A program made the translations under genes and the position numbers. Source: Kordiimonas sp. SCSIO 12610 (GTDB lineage Bacteria; Pseudomonadota; Alphaproteobacteria; Sphingomonadales; Kordiimonadaceae). From it: DNA of 64,000 bases. The stretch's first letter is position 1. Each line of letters opens with the position of its first letter. Location: positions 3,437,652 through 3,501,651 of the forward strand of contig NZ_CP073747.1 in NCBI RefSeq assembly GCF_024398015.1, read 5' to 3'. Below, one piece after another: positions 48,006 to 57,532 of the stretch. The notes under the pieces were generated by a model. That model made no database searches and was not told the DNA's origin. It was given only the letters and a program-made list of their open reading frames with translations.

Positions 48006-48989
48006 CTATTCAAGAGTGATTGGCCGCGACAACAAATCATTCATCACTACTGTCACATCCATATCTTCCTTCAGGATTTTATAAACTGCAGCCGTGATTG
48101 GCATTTCAATACCTTTATCGATGGCAATCTGGTGAACAATTTCAACCGTATGTGCCCCTTCAGCCACCGATTTACGTCCACTCATAAGGCTTGAAAACGT
48201 CTGACCCTCACCTATCGCTTTTCCAAGCGACATGTTACGTGACTGCGTACTGGAACAAGTAAGGATTAAGTCTCCTAATCCGGACAAACCCATCATGGTT
48301 TCTTGGTCAGCACCGAAAACATCACCAAAACGCGCCATTTCAGCCAAACCACGTGTAATAACCGCCGCCCTTGCATTTTCGCCTAGATCAAGCCCTGAGA
48401 CAATCCCTGTCGCAATCGCCAACACATTTTTAATCGCACCACCGATTTGCGCCCCTATAATATCATGACTTTGATATGGCCTGAAAGTTGGGGTCGCAAT
48501 CGCACTCGCAATTTCGGATATGATCTTTTCATCGCTGCCAGCTAACGTTAAGGCACATGGTTGGCCGCGCGCCACTTCCACTGCAAATGTGGGGCCTGAG
48601 AGAACCGCAACAGGGTTTTCAGGAAATATTTCAGCCAAAACATCACTCAGAAGTTTCCCGGTCGAAATTTCAATGCCCTTCGAGCAAATAACAAGCCGTG
48701 TAGTATCTTGGATATGCTCTTTTAATGCTTCTGCCATAGAGCGCAAATGCTGTGCCGGGGTTACAAGAAGAATAATATCCGCGCCCTGAAACTCACCAAG
48801 GTCAGCAGTTGCCTTCAATGCCTCGGGTAATGCGGTGCCGGATAGAAACATGCTATTTTCATGATCGCTATTAATGCTCGCAACCACCTCAGCCTCACGG
48901 GCCCAGATAAAAGTTTCAAGCCCAGCACGAACCGATGCGCATGCAAGTGCAGTTCCCCAGGCACCACCTCCTAAAACACCAAGCTTCAA
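48006..48989 (-). CDS. gpsA: Glycerol-3-phosphate dehydrogenase [NAD(P)+]
   Basis: A 327-residue enzyme reducing DHAP to sn-glycerol 3-phosphate for phospholipid synthesis. The Rossmann opening LGVLGGGAWGTALA and the catalytic-Lys segment (GGAIKNVLAIATGIVSG) are intact. It starts at TTG (48989) with AGGAG seven bases upstream; the protein begins at the standard family position. It lies 60 bp after tsaD. Confidence 0.96.
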   Translation of the reverse strand: MKLGVLGGGAWGTALACASVRAGLETFIWAREAEVVASINSDHENSMFLSGTALPEALKATADLGEFQGADIILLVTPAQHLRSMAEALKEHIQDTTRLVICSKGIEISTGKLLSDVLAEIFPENPVAVLSGPTFAVEVARGQPCALTLAGSDEKIISEIASAIATPTFRPYQSHDIIGAQIGGAIKNVLAIATGIVSGLDLGENARAAVITRGLAEMARFGDVFGADQETMMGLSGLGDLILTCSSTQSRNMSLGKAIGEGQTFSSLMSGRKSVAEGAHTVEIVHQIAIDKGIEMPITAAVYKILKEDMDVTVVMNDLLSRPITLE

Positions 48990-49049
48990 GGCTTTTCTCC
49001 TACATATTCAGTTCATCTTTTTGTATTCTAGCTGGTAAAATACAAAGCG

Positions 49050-50162
49050 CTATGCCTTTGCGCCTTTTTTTCCGCTTCCGCCCATGGGGTCAGCAAAACT
49101 GTCCAGCGGCCAACGTGGACGCGGTGACACCTCTATATCATTAATTGCCGGGTCGAGCATAAAGCGCTCCATTCCAGCCCATGCAATCATAGCACCATTA
49201 TCCGTACATAGATTAAGCGGCGCTGCATAAAAACTAAACCCTCTGGACTCTACTAAATCCTGCAACTGTCCGCGCAAATACTTGTTTGCAGCAACACCAC
49301 CCGCAACAACGAAGGGATAATCACCTTCAGGAACACGGCCCTTAAACATATCAATCGCATTGTCGAGGCGTGCACTGAGGCAATCACCAACTGTTTTTTG
49401 AAATGATGCACTTAAATCAGCTTGGTCAGTCGGTGTAATAGCACCATTGTCGCGAATGCAGTCTTCAGCAGCACGGCGGACAGCAGTTTTTAACCCCGAA
49501 AAGGAAAAATCACACCCCGGTTTGTTAACCAGTGGTTTTGGCAGTTTAAACCGCAATGGATCACCAGTCTGAGCCAATTTTTCAATTGCAGGGCCACCGG
49601 GGTAGCCCAGATTTAGGAGTTTGGCAGTTTTGTCAAAAGCTTCTCCAGCAGCATCATCAATGGTGCTACCCAGGCGCTCATAATCTCCGACGCCCTTCAC
49701 CATCAAGATCTGGCAGTGCCCGCCTGATACCAATAAAAGTAAATAAGGAAATGAAATCTCTTCCACCAGTCGCGCCGTTAGGGCGTGGCCTTCTAGATGA
49801 TTGACTGAAATGAAAGGCTTACCGGCCGCAAGCGCCATAGCCTTTGCTGTCATCACGCCAACCATTAAACCTCCAACCAGACCAGGGCCTGTTGTTGCAG
49901 CAATTGCATCCAGATCAGAAACATCAAGGTTTGCATCTGCTAAGGCACCTTCAATCAATGTATCCAAATGCTGAATATGTTGCCGCGCCGCAATTTCAGG
50001 AACAACTCCGCCATATTCAGCATGATCATCGATTTGACTTAGGATACGATGTGACAAAATTTCCTTATTTGAAGACACAATAGCCACAGCCGTTTCATCA
50101 CAGCTGGTCTCAATCCCTAAAACCTTAATCTTACGATCATTATTATTTATTTCTGAGGTCAT
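49050..50162 (-). CDS. tsaD: tRNA N6-threonylcarbamoyladenosine synthase subunit TsaD
   Basis: A 370-residue ASKHA-fold enzyme that transfers the threonylcarbamoyl group to A37 of ANN-reading tRNAs. The signature [11 protein letters not shown] supplies the metal-binding His pair, [15 protein letters not shown] is the start of the fold, and [10 protein letters not shown] is near the C-terminus. It is first in the minus-strand operon tsaD-gpsA-yciI-EVE-Rieske and divergent from hemC, the usual alphaproteobacterial arrangement. Confidence 0.97.
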   Translation of the reverse strand: MTSEINNNDRKIKVLGIETSCDETAVAIVSSNKEILSHRILSQIDDHAEYGGVVPEIAARQHIQHLDTLIEGALADANLDVSDLDAIAATTGPGLVGGLMVGVMTAKAMALAAGKPFISVNHLEGHALTARLVEEISFPYLLLLVSGGHCQILMVKGVGDYERLGSTIDDAAGEAFDKTAKLLNLGYPGGPAIEKLAQTGDPLRFKLPKPLVNKPGCDFSFSGLKTAVRRAAEDCIRDNGAITPTDQADLSASFQKTVGDCLSARLDNAIDMFKGRVPEGDYPFVVAGGVAANKYLRGQLQDLVESRGFSFYAAPLNLCTDNGAMIAWAGMERFMLDPAINDIEVSPRPRWPLDSFADPMGGSGKKGAKA

Positions 50163-50317
50163 TCAATAATGTCACTTTAATCATAGGCAGTTCGGTACGA
50201 CTTACATATAGTACCAAACATTCCGGCAATCATTTGGAAATATATATAGTGTCGTCATCAATTTATTGGTAGTTGTTTTACTCAAACATTATGAAAACTT
50301 AACCCATTTGAGACAGT

Positions 50318-51280
50318 ATGAGTATTAAAAGCATTAGGATCGGGACACGCGGTAGTCCACTTGCCTTAGCGCAAGCGAGTGACGTAAAGGCGCGGCTAAT
50401 CAGCGCCCATGATGATCTATCTGATCAAGATATTGAAATTGTGGTCATTAAAACATCTGGGGACCGCATTCTCGATCGTCATTTAATGACAGCAGGTGGT
50501 AAGGGCTTGTTCACCAAAGAGATTGAAGAGGCTTTGATCGACGGTGATATCGACTGTGCCGTTCATTCCAGCAAAGATATGCCAACGACGCTACCTCAAG
50601 GGTTGATACTCTCGACATTCCTGCCTCGCGAAGATATTCGCGATGCCTTTATCAGCCCCGTTTCAGAGCGGCTAATGGATTTACCGGAAAACGCTATACT
50701 TGGGACCGCATCACTCCGAAGGCGCGCTCTTGCACTAAGAATGCGGCCTGACCTTCAAGTGGTAACTTTCAGAGGAAATGTTCAAACACGCCTAAAAAAA
50801 CTGGCCGCTGGCGAGGCTAATGCCACGTTTCTGGCTGTAGCTGGTTTAAACCGATTGGGTATGCCGGAAACAATTACGGAATATCTTCCTCTCGATATGT
50901 TTCCTCCTGCACCTGCACAGGGCGCAGTAACGATAGAAATTCGCGAGGATGATGAGAATACACGATCCTTACTTACGCCGCTTCATTGCAGTAAAACAGC
51001 CTTGGAAGTCACAGCTGAACGGTCACTTTTAAAAGCTCTTGATGGCTCATGCCGAACGCCTATCGCGGGCTACGCAAAGCTTAGCGATGATAAAATAGAC
51101 TTATATGCTTGCCTTCTGTCAATGGATGGCAAGGAAATATTCGAAGAAAAAGGATCAGCATCTGCTGATTTAGAAAACGCAGCTCAATTAGGCAACGAAC
51201 TGGGGGAGAGTATTCGTAATTCAGCGGGGGAAGCTTTTTTCCAAACATTGAAAGAACAGATAGCTGCAGAATTTGAATGA
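50318..51280 (+). CDS. hemC: Porphobilinogen deaminase (hydroxymethylbilane synthase)
   Basis: A 320-residue haem-pathway enzyme joining four porphobilinogens. RIGTRGSPLALAQA opens the protein, and the cofactor-attaching Cys is in LDGSCRTPIAGYA. It leads hemC-hemD-mitofilin-hemY, with ATGA overlap at its end, so hemD is translationally coupled. Confidence 0.96.
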   Translation: MSIKSIRIGTRGSPLALAQASDVKARLISAHDDLSDQDIEIVVIKTSGDRILDRHLMTAGGKGLFTKEIEEALIDGDIDCAVHSSKDMPTTLPQGLILSTFLPREDIRDAFISPVSERLMDLPENAILGTASLRRRALALRMRPDLQVVTFRGNVQTRLKKLAAGEANATFLAVAGLNRLGMPETITEYLPLDMFPPAPAQGAVTIEIREDDENTRSLLTPLHCSKTALEVTAERSLLKALDGSCRTPIAGYAKLSDDKIDLYACLLSMDGKEIFEEKGSASADLENAAQLGNELGESIRNSAGEAFFQTLKEQIAAEFE

Positions 51281-51981
51281 CCTCAGTGCTGCTCACAAGA
51301 CCTGAGCATCTTGCTCAAACATCCATAACCAAGCTTGAAAAACTTGGTTATAAAGCACTGAATTGTCCATTGGTTGAAATTGTTCCCGTTAGGATCAAAG
51401 CGCCCATATCAGCACAAAATATTATCGTCACCAGCCAAAACGGTGTCGATCATGGGCTCATTCATATTAAAAATTATGAGCTCCCAATTTTTGCAGTTGG
51501 GGAAAAAACAGCAGAAAGAGCCAAGGAGTTAGGCTTCAAGAATATTTTCACCGGCAAAGGAAACGGTGAAGACTTAGCCAATCAAATCATAGAGGTTACT
51601 AAAAAATCCTCCAGGCCCGGAAGTTTTGTGCATTTGTGCGGATCGGAAATCGCCTTCGATATTTCGCAAGCACTAAACCAGGCTAAACTCGAAGCGTCTA
51701 TCGTAAATGTATACAAAACCATAGCCCATTCCAACTTTCCTAGTGCTATAGAAAACGCTCTGAAAAACAATGAAATTGAAACTGTACTCTTTTATTCTGT
51801 ACAAACAGCTACCATCTTTGAAAAGATTATAAACGGCCTTGGATATAAAAAACTGTTAGAGAAAATGACGGCTATTAGTTTATCAACTCGAATAAACAGT
51901 TATTTAGAAGGGGCGTGGCATACACGAAAAATAGCAGCGACCCCTAAGGAAAGCAGTCTATTTGAAATGCTTAAACGGTGA
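51277..51981 (+). CDS. hemD: Uroporphyrinogen-III synthase
   Basis: A 234-residue protein, highly divergent as usual for HemD but recognisable from TSVLLTRPEHLAQTSI at the start, the ITSQNGV-like segment VTSQNGVDH, and position directly after hemC with an ATGA overlap. It cyclises hydroxymethylbilane with ring D inversion. Confidence 0.9.
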   Translation: MTSVLLTRPEHLAQTSITKLEKLGYKALNCPLVEIVPVRIKAPISAQNIIVTSQNGVDHGLIHIKNYELPIFAVGEKTAERAKELGFKNIFTGKGNGEDLANQIIEVTKKSSRPGSFVHLCGSEIAFDISQALNQAKLEASIVNVYKTIAHSNFPSAIENALKNNEIETVLFYSVQTATIFEKIINGLGYKKLLEKMTAISLSTRINSYLEGAWHTRKIAATPKESSLFEMLKR

Positions 51982-51985
51982 TAAC

Positions 51986-53194
51986 GTGACTGAAGACAGC
52001 AAGAAAAATCAAACCGAAATTAATCCCGATCAAAGTGACTTTGATGACACCATCATTGATGTTGAAGTTATTGAAACCAATGAGACTGACAATCAAAACA
52101 CCGCTACACAAACGATTGCACAACAAAAGCCCCCAAGTCGCACGCCCTGGGGCTGGATCACTGCTTTAATGCTAGCAGCCTTCATTGGTGGCTTATTCTC
52201 TGCTCAATATGCGAAAGAAGGCCTTATCACTATTGGGCTTATGGAACCCACAGTTTCATCGAGTGCGGATAACAGCGCCGCAGATTTATCACAAATCGAA
52301 ACAACCCTAACCGCGCTTTCAACTGACATTAAAACCCTACAAAACAATAATGCTCAGTATGAAAACACGCTTGAAGCAATATTGAATACACAAAATGCAC
52401 TCGGACTAGATATCGCAGCATTGAAATCAAAACCTGAAGAGGCGGGAGTGGCGATTGATGGTGACGCTTTGGCATCAATCAAGCGGGACATTGAAACACT
52501 TTCAAATGACCTCACTCGGATAGCTAACATCAAAAATGATAACCAGCCCAGTGTTTCCCGCTTACAGAGCGCGGTCGCTGTTACCAATGCAGAAACGGAT
52601 GCGCTAAAGCAAAAAATTATAGAGCTGGAAGCCGCATTAAATTCCGTAGCTTCAAATAATATCGAAGCTTCCCCGCAAGGGCGACTGGTCCTATTACTTT
52701 CGCGTATGAAAGACAAAGCCTCAACAGGCCTTTCTTTCAAGAATGATATCAATTCCTTAAGAGCGGATATTATCAATCTACCAGCCCTCGACCAACAAAT
52801 TATCGGGGCTGAACTAGCGAAGCTTGAAGAAACAGACGGCCTGATTACCCCATTTGATACCTTACTGCGTTCGTTTGAACCGGTTGCACGCTCGATCATG
52901 CAAGCGCAGGAAAAAAGCGATGGGTCATTTCTAACGAGCTTATTTACCGTTAGACGAAGAAGTGCAGATGCAACTGGTATAGAAGGTATTTTATACAATG
53001 CGGAAACGCGGCTGGTTGCGCGTGATATTGAAGGGGCTATCGCCCTTCTTGAGGCGCTTGAAGGGCCAGCGAGAGAAACTGCACAAACATGGACATCAAA
53101 CGCCAAAAGGCATGTCGATACAATTAACGCGCTTGATCGAATGTTGGTACGTATCTCAAATGTAAATATTATCACTGCAGGAGATCAGCAGTGA
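51986..53194 (+). CDS. Mitofilin-like inner-membrane protein
   Basis: A 402-residue protein with a Thr/Asp/Glu-rich N-terminal tail, one transmembrane helix (TPWGWITALMLAAFIGGLFS, residues about 48-70), a long coiled coil, and a C-terminal helical part (VARDIEGAIALLEALEGPA). This layout and the site between hemD and hemY match the alphaproteobacterial Mic60/mitofilin relatives that shape intracytoplasmic membranes. The start is GTG 51986; an in-frame TTG at 51962 overlaps hemD. The hemY start overlaps its stop (GTGA). Confidence 0.88.
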   Translation: MTEDSKKNQTEINPDQSDFDDTIIDVEVIETNETDNQNTATQTIAQQKPPSRTPWGWITALMLAAFIGGLFSAQYAKEGLITIGLMEPTVSSSADNSAADLSQIETTLTALSTDIKTLQNNNAQYENTLEAILNTQNALGLDIAALKSKPEEAGVAIDGDALASIKRDIETLSNDLTRIANIKNDNQPSVSRLQSAVAVTNAETDALKQKIIELEAALNSVASNNIEASPQGRLVLLLSRMKDKASTGLSFKNDINSLRADIINLPALDQQIIGAELAKLEETDGLITPFDTLLRSFEPVARSIMQAQEKSDGSFLTSLFTVRRRSADATGIEGILYNAETRLVARDIEGAIALLEALEGPARETAQTWTSNAKRHVDTINALDRMLVRISNVNIITAGDQQ

Positions 53195-54528
53195 TAAGAA
53201 TTTTTGCATTCTTCCTGGTTGTTTTTGTGACTACATTCATAGCCGTTTGGCTTGCCGACAATCCAGGTGAGGTATCAATTGATTTCAGGTCCTATCGTAT
53301 TAATACTAATTTTGCGGTTTTATTTGGCGCTATCCTCGCCCTAATCATAACATCTGCGGCTCTGGTGTGGTTAATTGGTTATCTTCGCAGAGAAACTCCA
53401 ATTTTAGGAACAAATAGCTCGGTAAAACGCCAAGCCAGAGGATTAAAGCTTTTAAACCAATCACTTGTCGCTTTGTCAGCAGGCGATCATAAGCTTGCTC
53501 ACAAACTGGTTAATCAGGCCGAGATACTTTTACCGCCCCAACCGATGGTTCATCTATTGGCTGCAGAAACCGCCAGCCGGTCCGGAAACCGGCAGGAAGC
53601 TGTTACTCGCTACAGACAATTAGAAAAAATGGAAGATGGTAAGCTGCTGGGGATTCGCGGACTATTAGGGGAAGCCCAGGAGAACGGCCAGCATAGTGAA
53701 GCCCTAAGGCTTTCAAGGCTTGCATTTGAAGAGAATCGCAAAAGTCCGTGGGTTTTAAAAACATTATTTGCCTTGGAAATAGGTGCAGGCAATTGGAACG
53801 AAGCAATATCAGCATTGGATAAAGTTGCAAAAGAAGGTCTGTTGGATAAGGAAACTGTATCACGGCACAAAGGGGCCATTGCTTATGCAACAGCAATGGA
53901 GCATAGCTTGCAGGGTGATGCCGCTGAGGCCCAAAAAGGCTTTAAGCAGGCGCTAAAATTACGTCCCAACTTTGCACCCGCAACCATTGGTCTGGCTCAG
54001 ATCGAAATTAAAAATGGTAAGCAATCAAAAGCGGACAAATTAATCTTAGATGCATGGGAAAAGGCACCAAGACCATCATTATTAACCCTATTCAAAGATC
54101 TTGATCCGCATGAAAGCAAGGAAAGTTGGTTGAACAGGCTGCAAAAGTTAACCCAACGAAACCCAAAAAGTGAACTGTCCGTTCTTGCAATCGCATCAGC
54201 ACAGTATGAGATTGGTAATATAACGACGGCCCGCGAAACAATCAGCAAAACCAAGACTGGCAAGCGTTCGGCAAAATCCGTCCAACTTGCCTTAAAGATC
54301 AGCAGGGCCGAAGGCAACTCTCCGAATAAACTAGAGCAAGAACTTGCGCATGCAACTGACCATGCAGTTTGGTCATGCGATGACTGCGGCAACACAGAAG
54401 AAAGCTGGTCACTCTTATGCCCGTCATGCAAAGGTTTCGACACTTTTTATTGGAATACTGACACTTTAAAACACACCCACTCATCCAAAAGCCAGAAACA
54501 AACCATCGCTCTTATGAGTAATGTATAA
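53191..54528 (+). CDS. hemY: HemY-type TPR protein with C-terminal zinc ribbon
   Basis: A 445-residue protein with the HemY N-terminal membrane part (two helices, first at about residues 3-21 and second at 40-65), TPR-like helices in the centre, and a C-terminal Cys4 ribbon in WSCDDCGNTEESWSLLCPSC. The ribbon is like that of LapB (YciM). GTG start with AGGAG upstream, overlapping the mitofilin stop. Role in haem synthesis is by operon context; the ribbon hints at a LapB-like scaffold function. Confidence 0.9.
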   Translation: MIRIFAFFLVVFVTTFIAVWLADNPGEVSIDFRSYRINTNFAVLFGAILALIITSAALVWLIGYLRRETPILGTNSSVKRQARGLKLLNQSLVALSAGDHKLAHKLVNQAEILLPPQPMVHLLAAETASRSGNRQEAVTRYRQLEKMEDGKLLGIRGLLGEAQENGQHSEALRLSRLAFEENRKSPWVLKTLFALEIGAGNWNEAISALDKVAKEGLLDKETVSRHKGAIAYATAMEHSLQGDAAEAQKGFKQALKLRPNFAPATIGLAQIEIKNGKQSKADKLILDAWEKAPRPSLLTLFKDLDPHESKESWLNRLQKLTQRNPKSELSVLAIASAQYEIGNITTARETISKTKTGKRSAKSVQLALKISRAEGNSPNKLEQELAHATDHAVWSCDDCGNTEESWSLLCPSCKGFDTFYWNTDTLKHTHSSKSQKQTIALMSNV

Positions 54529-54695
54529 GTAATCGCGCGCTCTTTTTCAGTAATAGTAATCGTAGAATAAAAATCTTCTTGATCTATTCATAACTGACAT
54601 TTATGGTCTCTCGCTCTAGGAAAATACGCGTATATAAAATACAAGTTCCATTCAGAAGATCTTAATATACGTACAGAATATTTTTTGATCATATT

Positions 54696-54715
54696 TCAAT
54701 ATGTTAGCATATTGA
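54696..54715. repeat. Inverted repeat upstream of the PAS protein gene
   Basis: Arms TCAATATG (54696-54703) and CATATTGA (54708-54715) around TTAG, in an AT-rich stretch 67 bp before the PAS gene. A candidate operator; the regulator is unknown. Confidence 0.45.
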
Positions 54716-54781
54716 TTTCAACGTCATGATCTAAAATTTATTACTTATTATTATGTTTTATGCGTCAAGAGTGGGGTCGGT

Positions 54782-55363
54782 ATGGACGCGAAGAAATACA
54801 TAAACTATTGGCATGAATTGCGCGGTGAAGAAACAGTACCACTTCGGGCAAATTTCAATCCAATGCATATGAAACAACTCTTGCCATATATGCTTGTTTT
54901 GGAATGCACCGAGGCCGGTCAACTCCAAAAACGGCTCACTGGAAGCTTTTTAGATAGTTTTGTAAAACTATACTATGCAGGGTCCGGTCAAATTGTGAAT
55001 TGGCCCTTTAGCCTCAAACAACAAGCCGCATGGAAAAGTTTGCTAACAATTCTCCTAACCAAGAAATCGGCTGGCATTGTTTTTGAAGCTAATGTTATGA
55101 CGAAAGAAACAGTTTTTGACACTATAAGTGGGGCGTTTTTACCCTTTATGTGTCAAGAAGATGAGAAACAATTAATTGGTGGAATTTGGCCGAGCAACAA
55201 AAACTCCAAGGCATACTCCACACTCGTCAAATCACCACTTTCAATAATAGAAACTAAATTATCTATTATTCCAGCACCAGACACCATAAACAAATACGAC
55301 CTTAAGGGCGATACATTCGAATATTTCAAAATGCGAGACGATTTGATAGCTTTAGCATCTTAA
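54782..55363 (+). CDS. PAS_5-family PAS domain protein
   Basis: A 193-residue protein matching the alphaproteobacterial PAS_5 pattern: YINYWHELRGEETVPLRANFNP, then LLPYMLVLEC. No output domain (kinase, GGDEF) is seen. The ligand and partners are unknown. GGGG precedes the ATG. It overlaps the convergent sufA stop by 4 bp and is preceded by a 253-bp AT-rich gap. Confidence 0.8.
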   Translation: MDAKKYINYWHELRGEETVPLRANFNPMHMKQLLPYMLVLECTEAGQLQKRLTGSFLDSFVKLYYAGSGQIVNWPFSLKQQAAWKSLLTILLTKKSAGIVFEANVMTKETVFDTISGAFLPFMCQEDEKQLIGGIWPSNKNSKAYSTLVKSPLSIIETKLSIIPAPDTINKYDLKGDTFEYFKMRDDLIALAS

Positions 55364-55686
55364 ACATGGAAGCTTTCGCCGCACCCACATCTGCCTTTTT
55401 CATTCGGATTTGAAAACTTAAATCCGGTTGAAAACATGGTGTCTTCCCAATCCATTTGCGTGCCAAGCAAGAACAAAAGCGATTTACGGTCAACAAAAAC
55501 CTTAACACCTTTATCTTCTACCAGTTCATCCTCATTGGATGCTTCCTTGACGTAATCAACAGTATAGCCAAGACCAGAACAACCATGAGTCTCTGTTCCA
55601 AGTTTAATACCTATTGCTTCAGGATCTTTCGCAAGCAGCGCTTTAATATGCTCAGCAGCTTTGTCAGTAATTTGTATCGCTTTCAT
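55360..55686 (-). CDS. sufA: A-type iron-sulfur carrier protein
   Basis: A 108-residue A-type scaffold/carrier. The three conserved Cys are in ETHGCSGLGYT and GRCGCGESF. It passes Fe-S clusters to target proteins. ATG 55686 has AGGAG eight bases upstream; a GTG one codon earlier is less likely. It is last in the suf operon, 11 bp after sufT. Confidence 0.93.
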   Translation of the reverse strand: MKAIQITDKAAEHIKALLAKDPEAIGIKLGTETHGCSGLGYTVDYVKEASNEDELVEDKGVKVFVDRKSLLFLLGTQMDWEDTMFSTGFKFSNPNEKGRCGCGESFHV

Positions 55687-55697
55687 CACCTACACTC

Positions 55698-56264
55698 CTA
55701 CAAAAGCCCAAGTTCAAGGCGAGCCTCATCAGACATACGAGCCATATCCCACGGTGGGTCCCACACAAGGCGAACCTCAGCACTTTTCGTGCCTTTAACT
55801 GAATTCACGCGCAATTCAACTTCACCGGGCATCGACTCCGCCACCGGACAGTGCGGTGTCGTCAAAGTCATAGTGACCAGAACATTCAGGTTATCATCAA
55901 CCTCTACATCGTAAATCAACCCCAGTTCATAGATATTAACAGGAATTTCAGGATCATATATTTCCTTAAGAGCCCCGATAACCCTGTCTTCCAAAACTTC
56001 TTTTGAAATACCTTCACCATCGTCTGAAGGTTGCTCTGAAACCTTTGTTTCCTCAGCAGTATTTTCAGCAGTTTTCTTATAGAGAAACTTATTCAAAAAA
56101 TAGCTGTTTTGCATCTGACCCAAAACCGGGCGATCCACATCCGCTTTCGGCAGGTTGTCTACCGGAAACGCCTCGTGATCTTCCATCATTCCATTTGAAG
56201 TTTGATGATTTTCTTCAGGCGCATTGAGATCAATAATATCTCGATCTTGATTATTTTCACTCAT
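55698..56264 (-). CDS. sufT: SUF system protein SufT (DUF59/MIP18 family)
   Basis: A 188-residue protein. The C-terminal 100 residues are the MIP18/DUF59 domain (RVIGALKEIYDPEIPVNIYE, LTTPHCPVAESMPGEV), which helps deliver Fe-S clusters. The N-terminal 80 residues are acidic and low-complexity. Its start overlaps the sufS stop (ATGA), and sufA follows 11 bp later, so it belongs to the operon. Confidence 0.92.
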   Translation of the reverse strand: MSENNQDRDIIDLNAPEENHQTSNGMMEDHEAFPVDNLPKADVDRPVLGQMQNSYFLNKFLYKKTAENTAEETKVSEQPSDDGEGISKEVLEDRVIGALKEIYDPEIPVNIYELGLIYDVEVDDNLNVLVTMTLTTPHCPVAESMPGEVELRVNSVKGTKSAEVRLVWDPPWDMARMSDEARLELGLL

Positions 56265-57529
56265 CCAAAAATATCCATTACTTTCTTTAAACCATCAACA
56301 AGGCGGTCAACATCAGCTCGATCATTATATATACCAAAACTTGCACGCACTGTGCCTGAAACCTCAAATCGGTCCATTATTGGCTGCGCACAGTGATGAC
56401 CAACTCTTACGGCCACACCCTGACGATCAAGTATGGTCCCGACATCATGAGGGTGTGCACCATTCATAACAAAACTGATCAAAGCTGTTTTATCAGGAGC
56501 GGTTCCCAAAATTCGAAGGCTATTAAATTCACTTAAGCGTCTTGTTGCATATTGAAGCAAGTCAGCTTCATGAGCGGCAATTTTATCAAATCCAATCGCC
56601 TCAATATAATCAAGCGCCACAGCCATTGCGATACCACCGGCAATATTGGGGGTTCCTGCTTCGAACTTGTAAGGCAAATCATTGTAAGTCGTCCCGTCAA
56701 AGGAAACGGTAGAGATCATATCACCACCGCCATGCCAAGGGGGCATTGCATCCAGGAGAGTTTCTTTGCCGTAAACAACACCTATACCCGTTGGCCCATA
56801 GGCTTTGTGTGCCGAAAAGGTATAAAAATCTGCATTCAGATCCTGAACATCAATTTTCATATGAGGGGCAGCTTGACAACCATCGATCAGCGTTTTTGCA
56901 CCAACACTATGTGCCTTTGCAATCATACTTTTCACAGGATTGATGGTTCCAATCGAGTTAGAGATATGCGCAATAGCGAGCAATTTGGTTTTATTGCTCA
57001 AGAGTTCATGAAAGGCGTCGATATCAAGCGACCCATCGTCCAAAACAGGAATAACCTTGATAACAGCACCCTTTTCTTGGGCCAACATTTGCCACGGAAC
57101 AATATTTGAATGATGCTCCATCCAACTCAAGATAATCTCGTCGCCAGCTTCAATATTTTGCCTGCCCCATGTTTGTGCGACCAAGTTAATACCCTCGGTA
57201 GCACCGCGAACAAAGATACATTCCTTAGATGAATTGGCATTGATAAAGGTTTTTACCCGCTCACGAGTGCGCTCATAGGCCTCAGTGGCATCTTGGCTAA
57301 ATTTATAGATGCCGCGGTGAATATTAGCATAATATCCTTCGTAAAGCCCCGTTTCAGCATCAATAACACATTTGGGTTTCTGCGCACTCGCCGCTGAATC
57401 GAGAAACGTTAAAGGCTTGCCATAAACAGTTTGCGAAAAAATAGGGAAATCAGCTCGAATTGCTGCCACATCTAGTGCATCCGATACATTTTTTTGTATG
57501 TTTTCCGCTACTTGCATCTGTAAGTTCAC
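56261..57529 (-). CDS. sufS: Cysteine desulfurase SufS
   Basis: A 422-residue PLP enzyme supplying sulfur as a protein persulfide. The PLP Lys is in FYTFSAHKAYGPTG, and the catalytic Cys loop is in RVGHHCAQPIMDRF. The start is GTG 57529 or ATG 57517 (four codons later). It begins 3 bp after sufD. No SufE or SufU activator is visible in the operon. Confidence 0.95.
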   Translation of the reverse strand: MNLQMQVAENIQKNVSDALDVAAIRADFPIFSQTVYGKPLTFLDSAASAQKPKCVIDAETGLYEGYYANIHRGIYKFSQDATEAYERTRERVKTFINANSSKECIFVRGATEGINLVAQTWGRQNIEAGDEIILSWMEHHSNIVPWQMLAQEKGAVIKVIPVLDDGSLDIDAFHELLSNKTKLLAIAHISNSIGTINPVKSMIAKAHSVGAKTLIDGCQAAPHMKIDVQDLNADFYTFSAHKAYGPTGIGVVYGKETLLDAMPPWHGGGDMISTVSFDGTTYNDLPYKFEAGTPNIAGGIAMAVALDYIEAIGFDKIAAHEADLLQYATRRLSEFNSLRILGTAPDKTALISFVMNGAHPHDVGTILDRQGVAVRVGHHCAQPIMDRFEVSGTVRASFGIYNDRADVDRLVDGLKKVMDIFG

Positions 57530-57532
57530 TCT

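Noticed and set aside
52354..53175. 273-codon open frame on the minus strand
   Set aside because: Antisense to the mitofilin-like gene, Ser/Arg-rich translation typical of a reverse shadow of a helix-rich protein.
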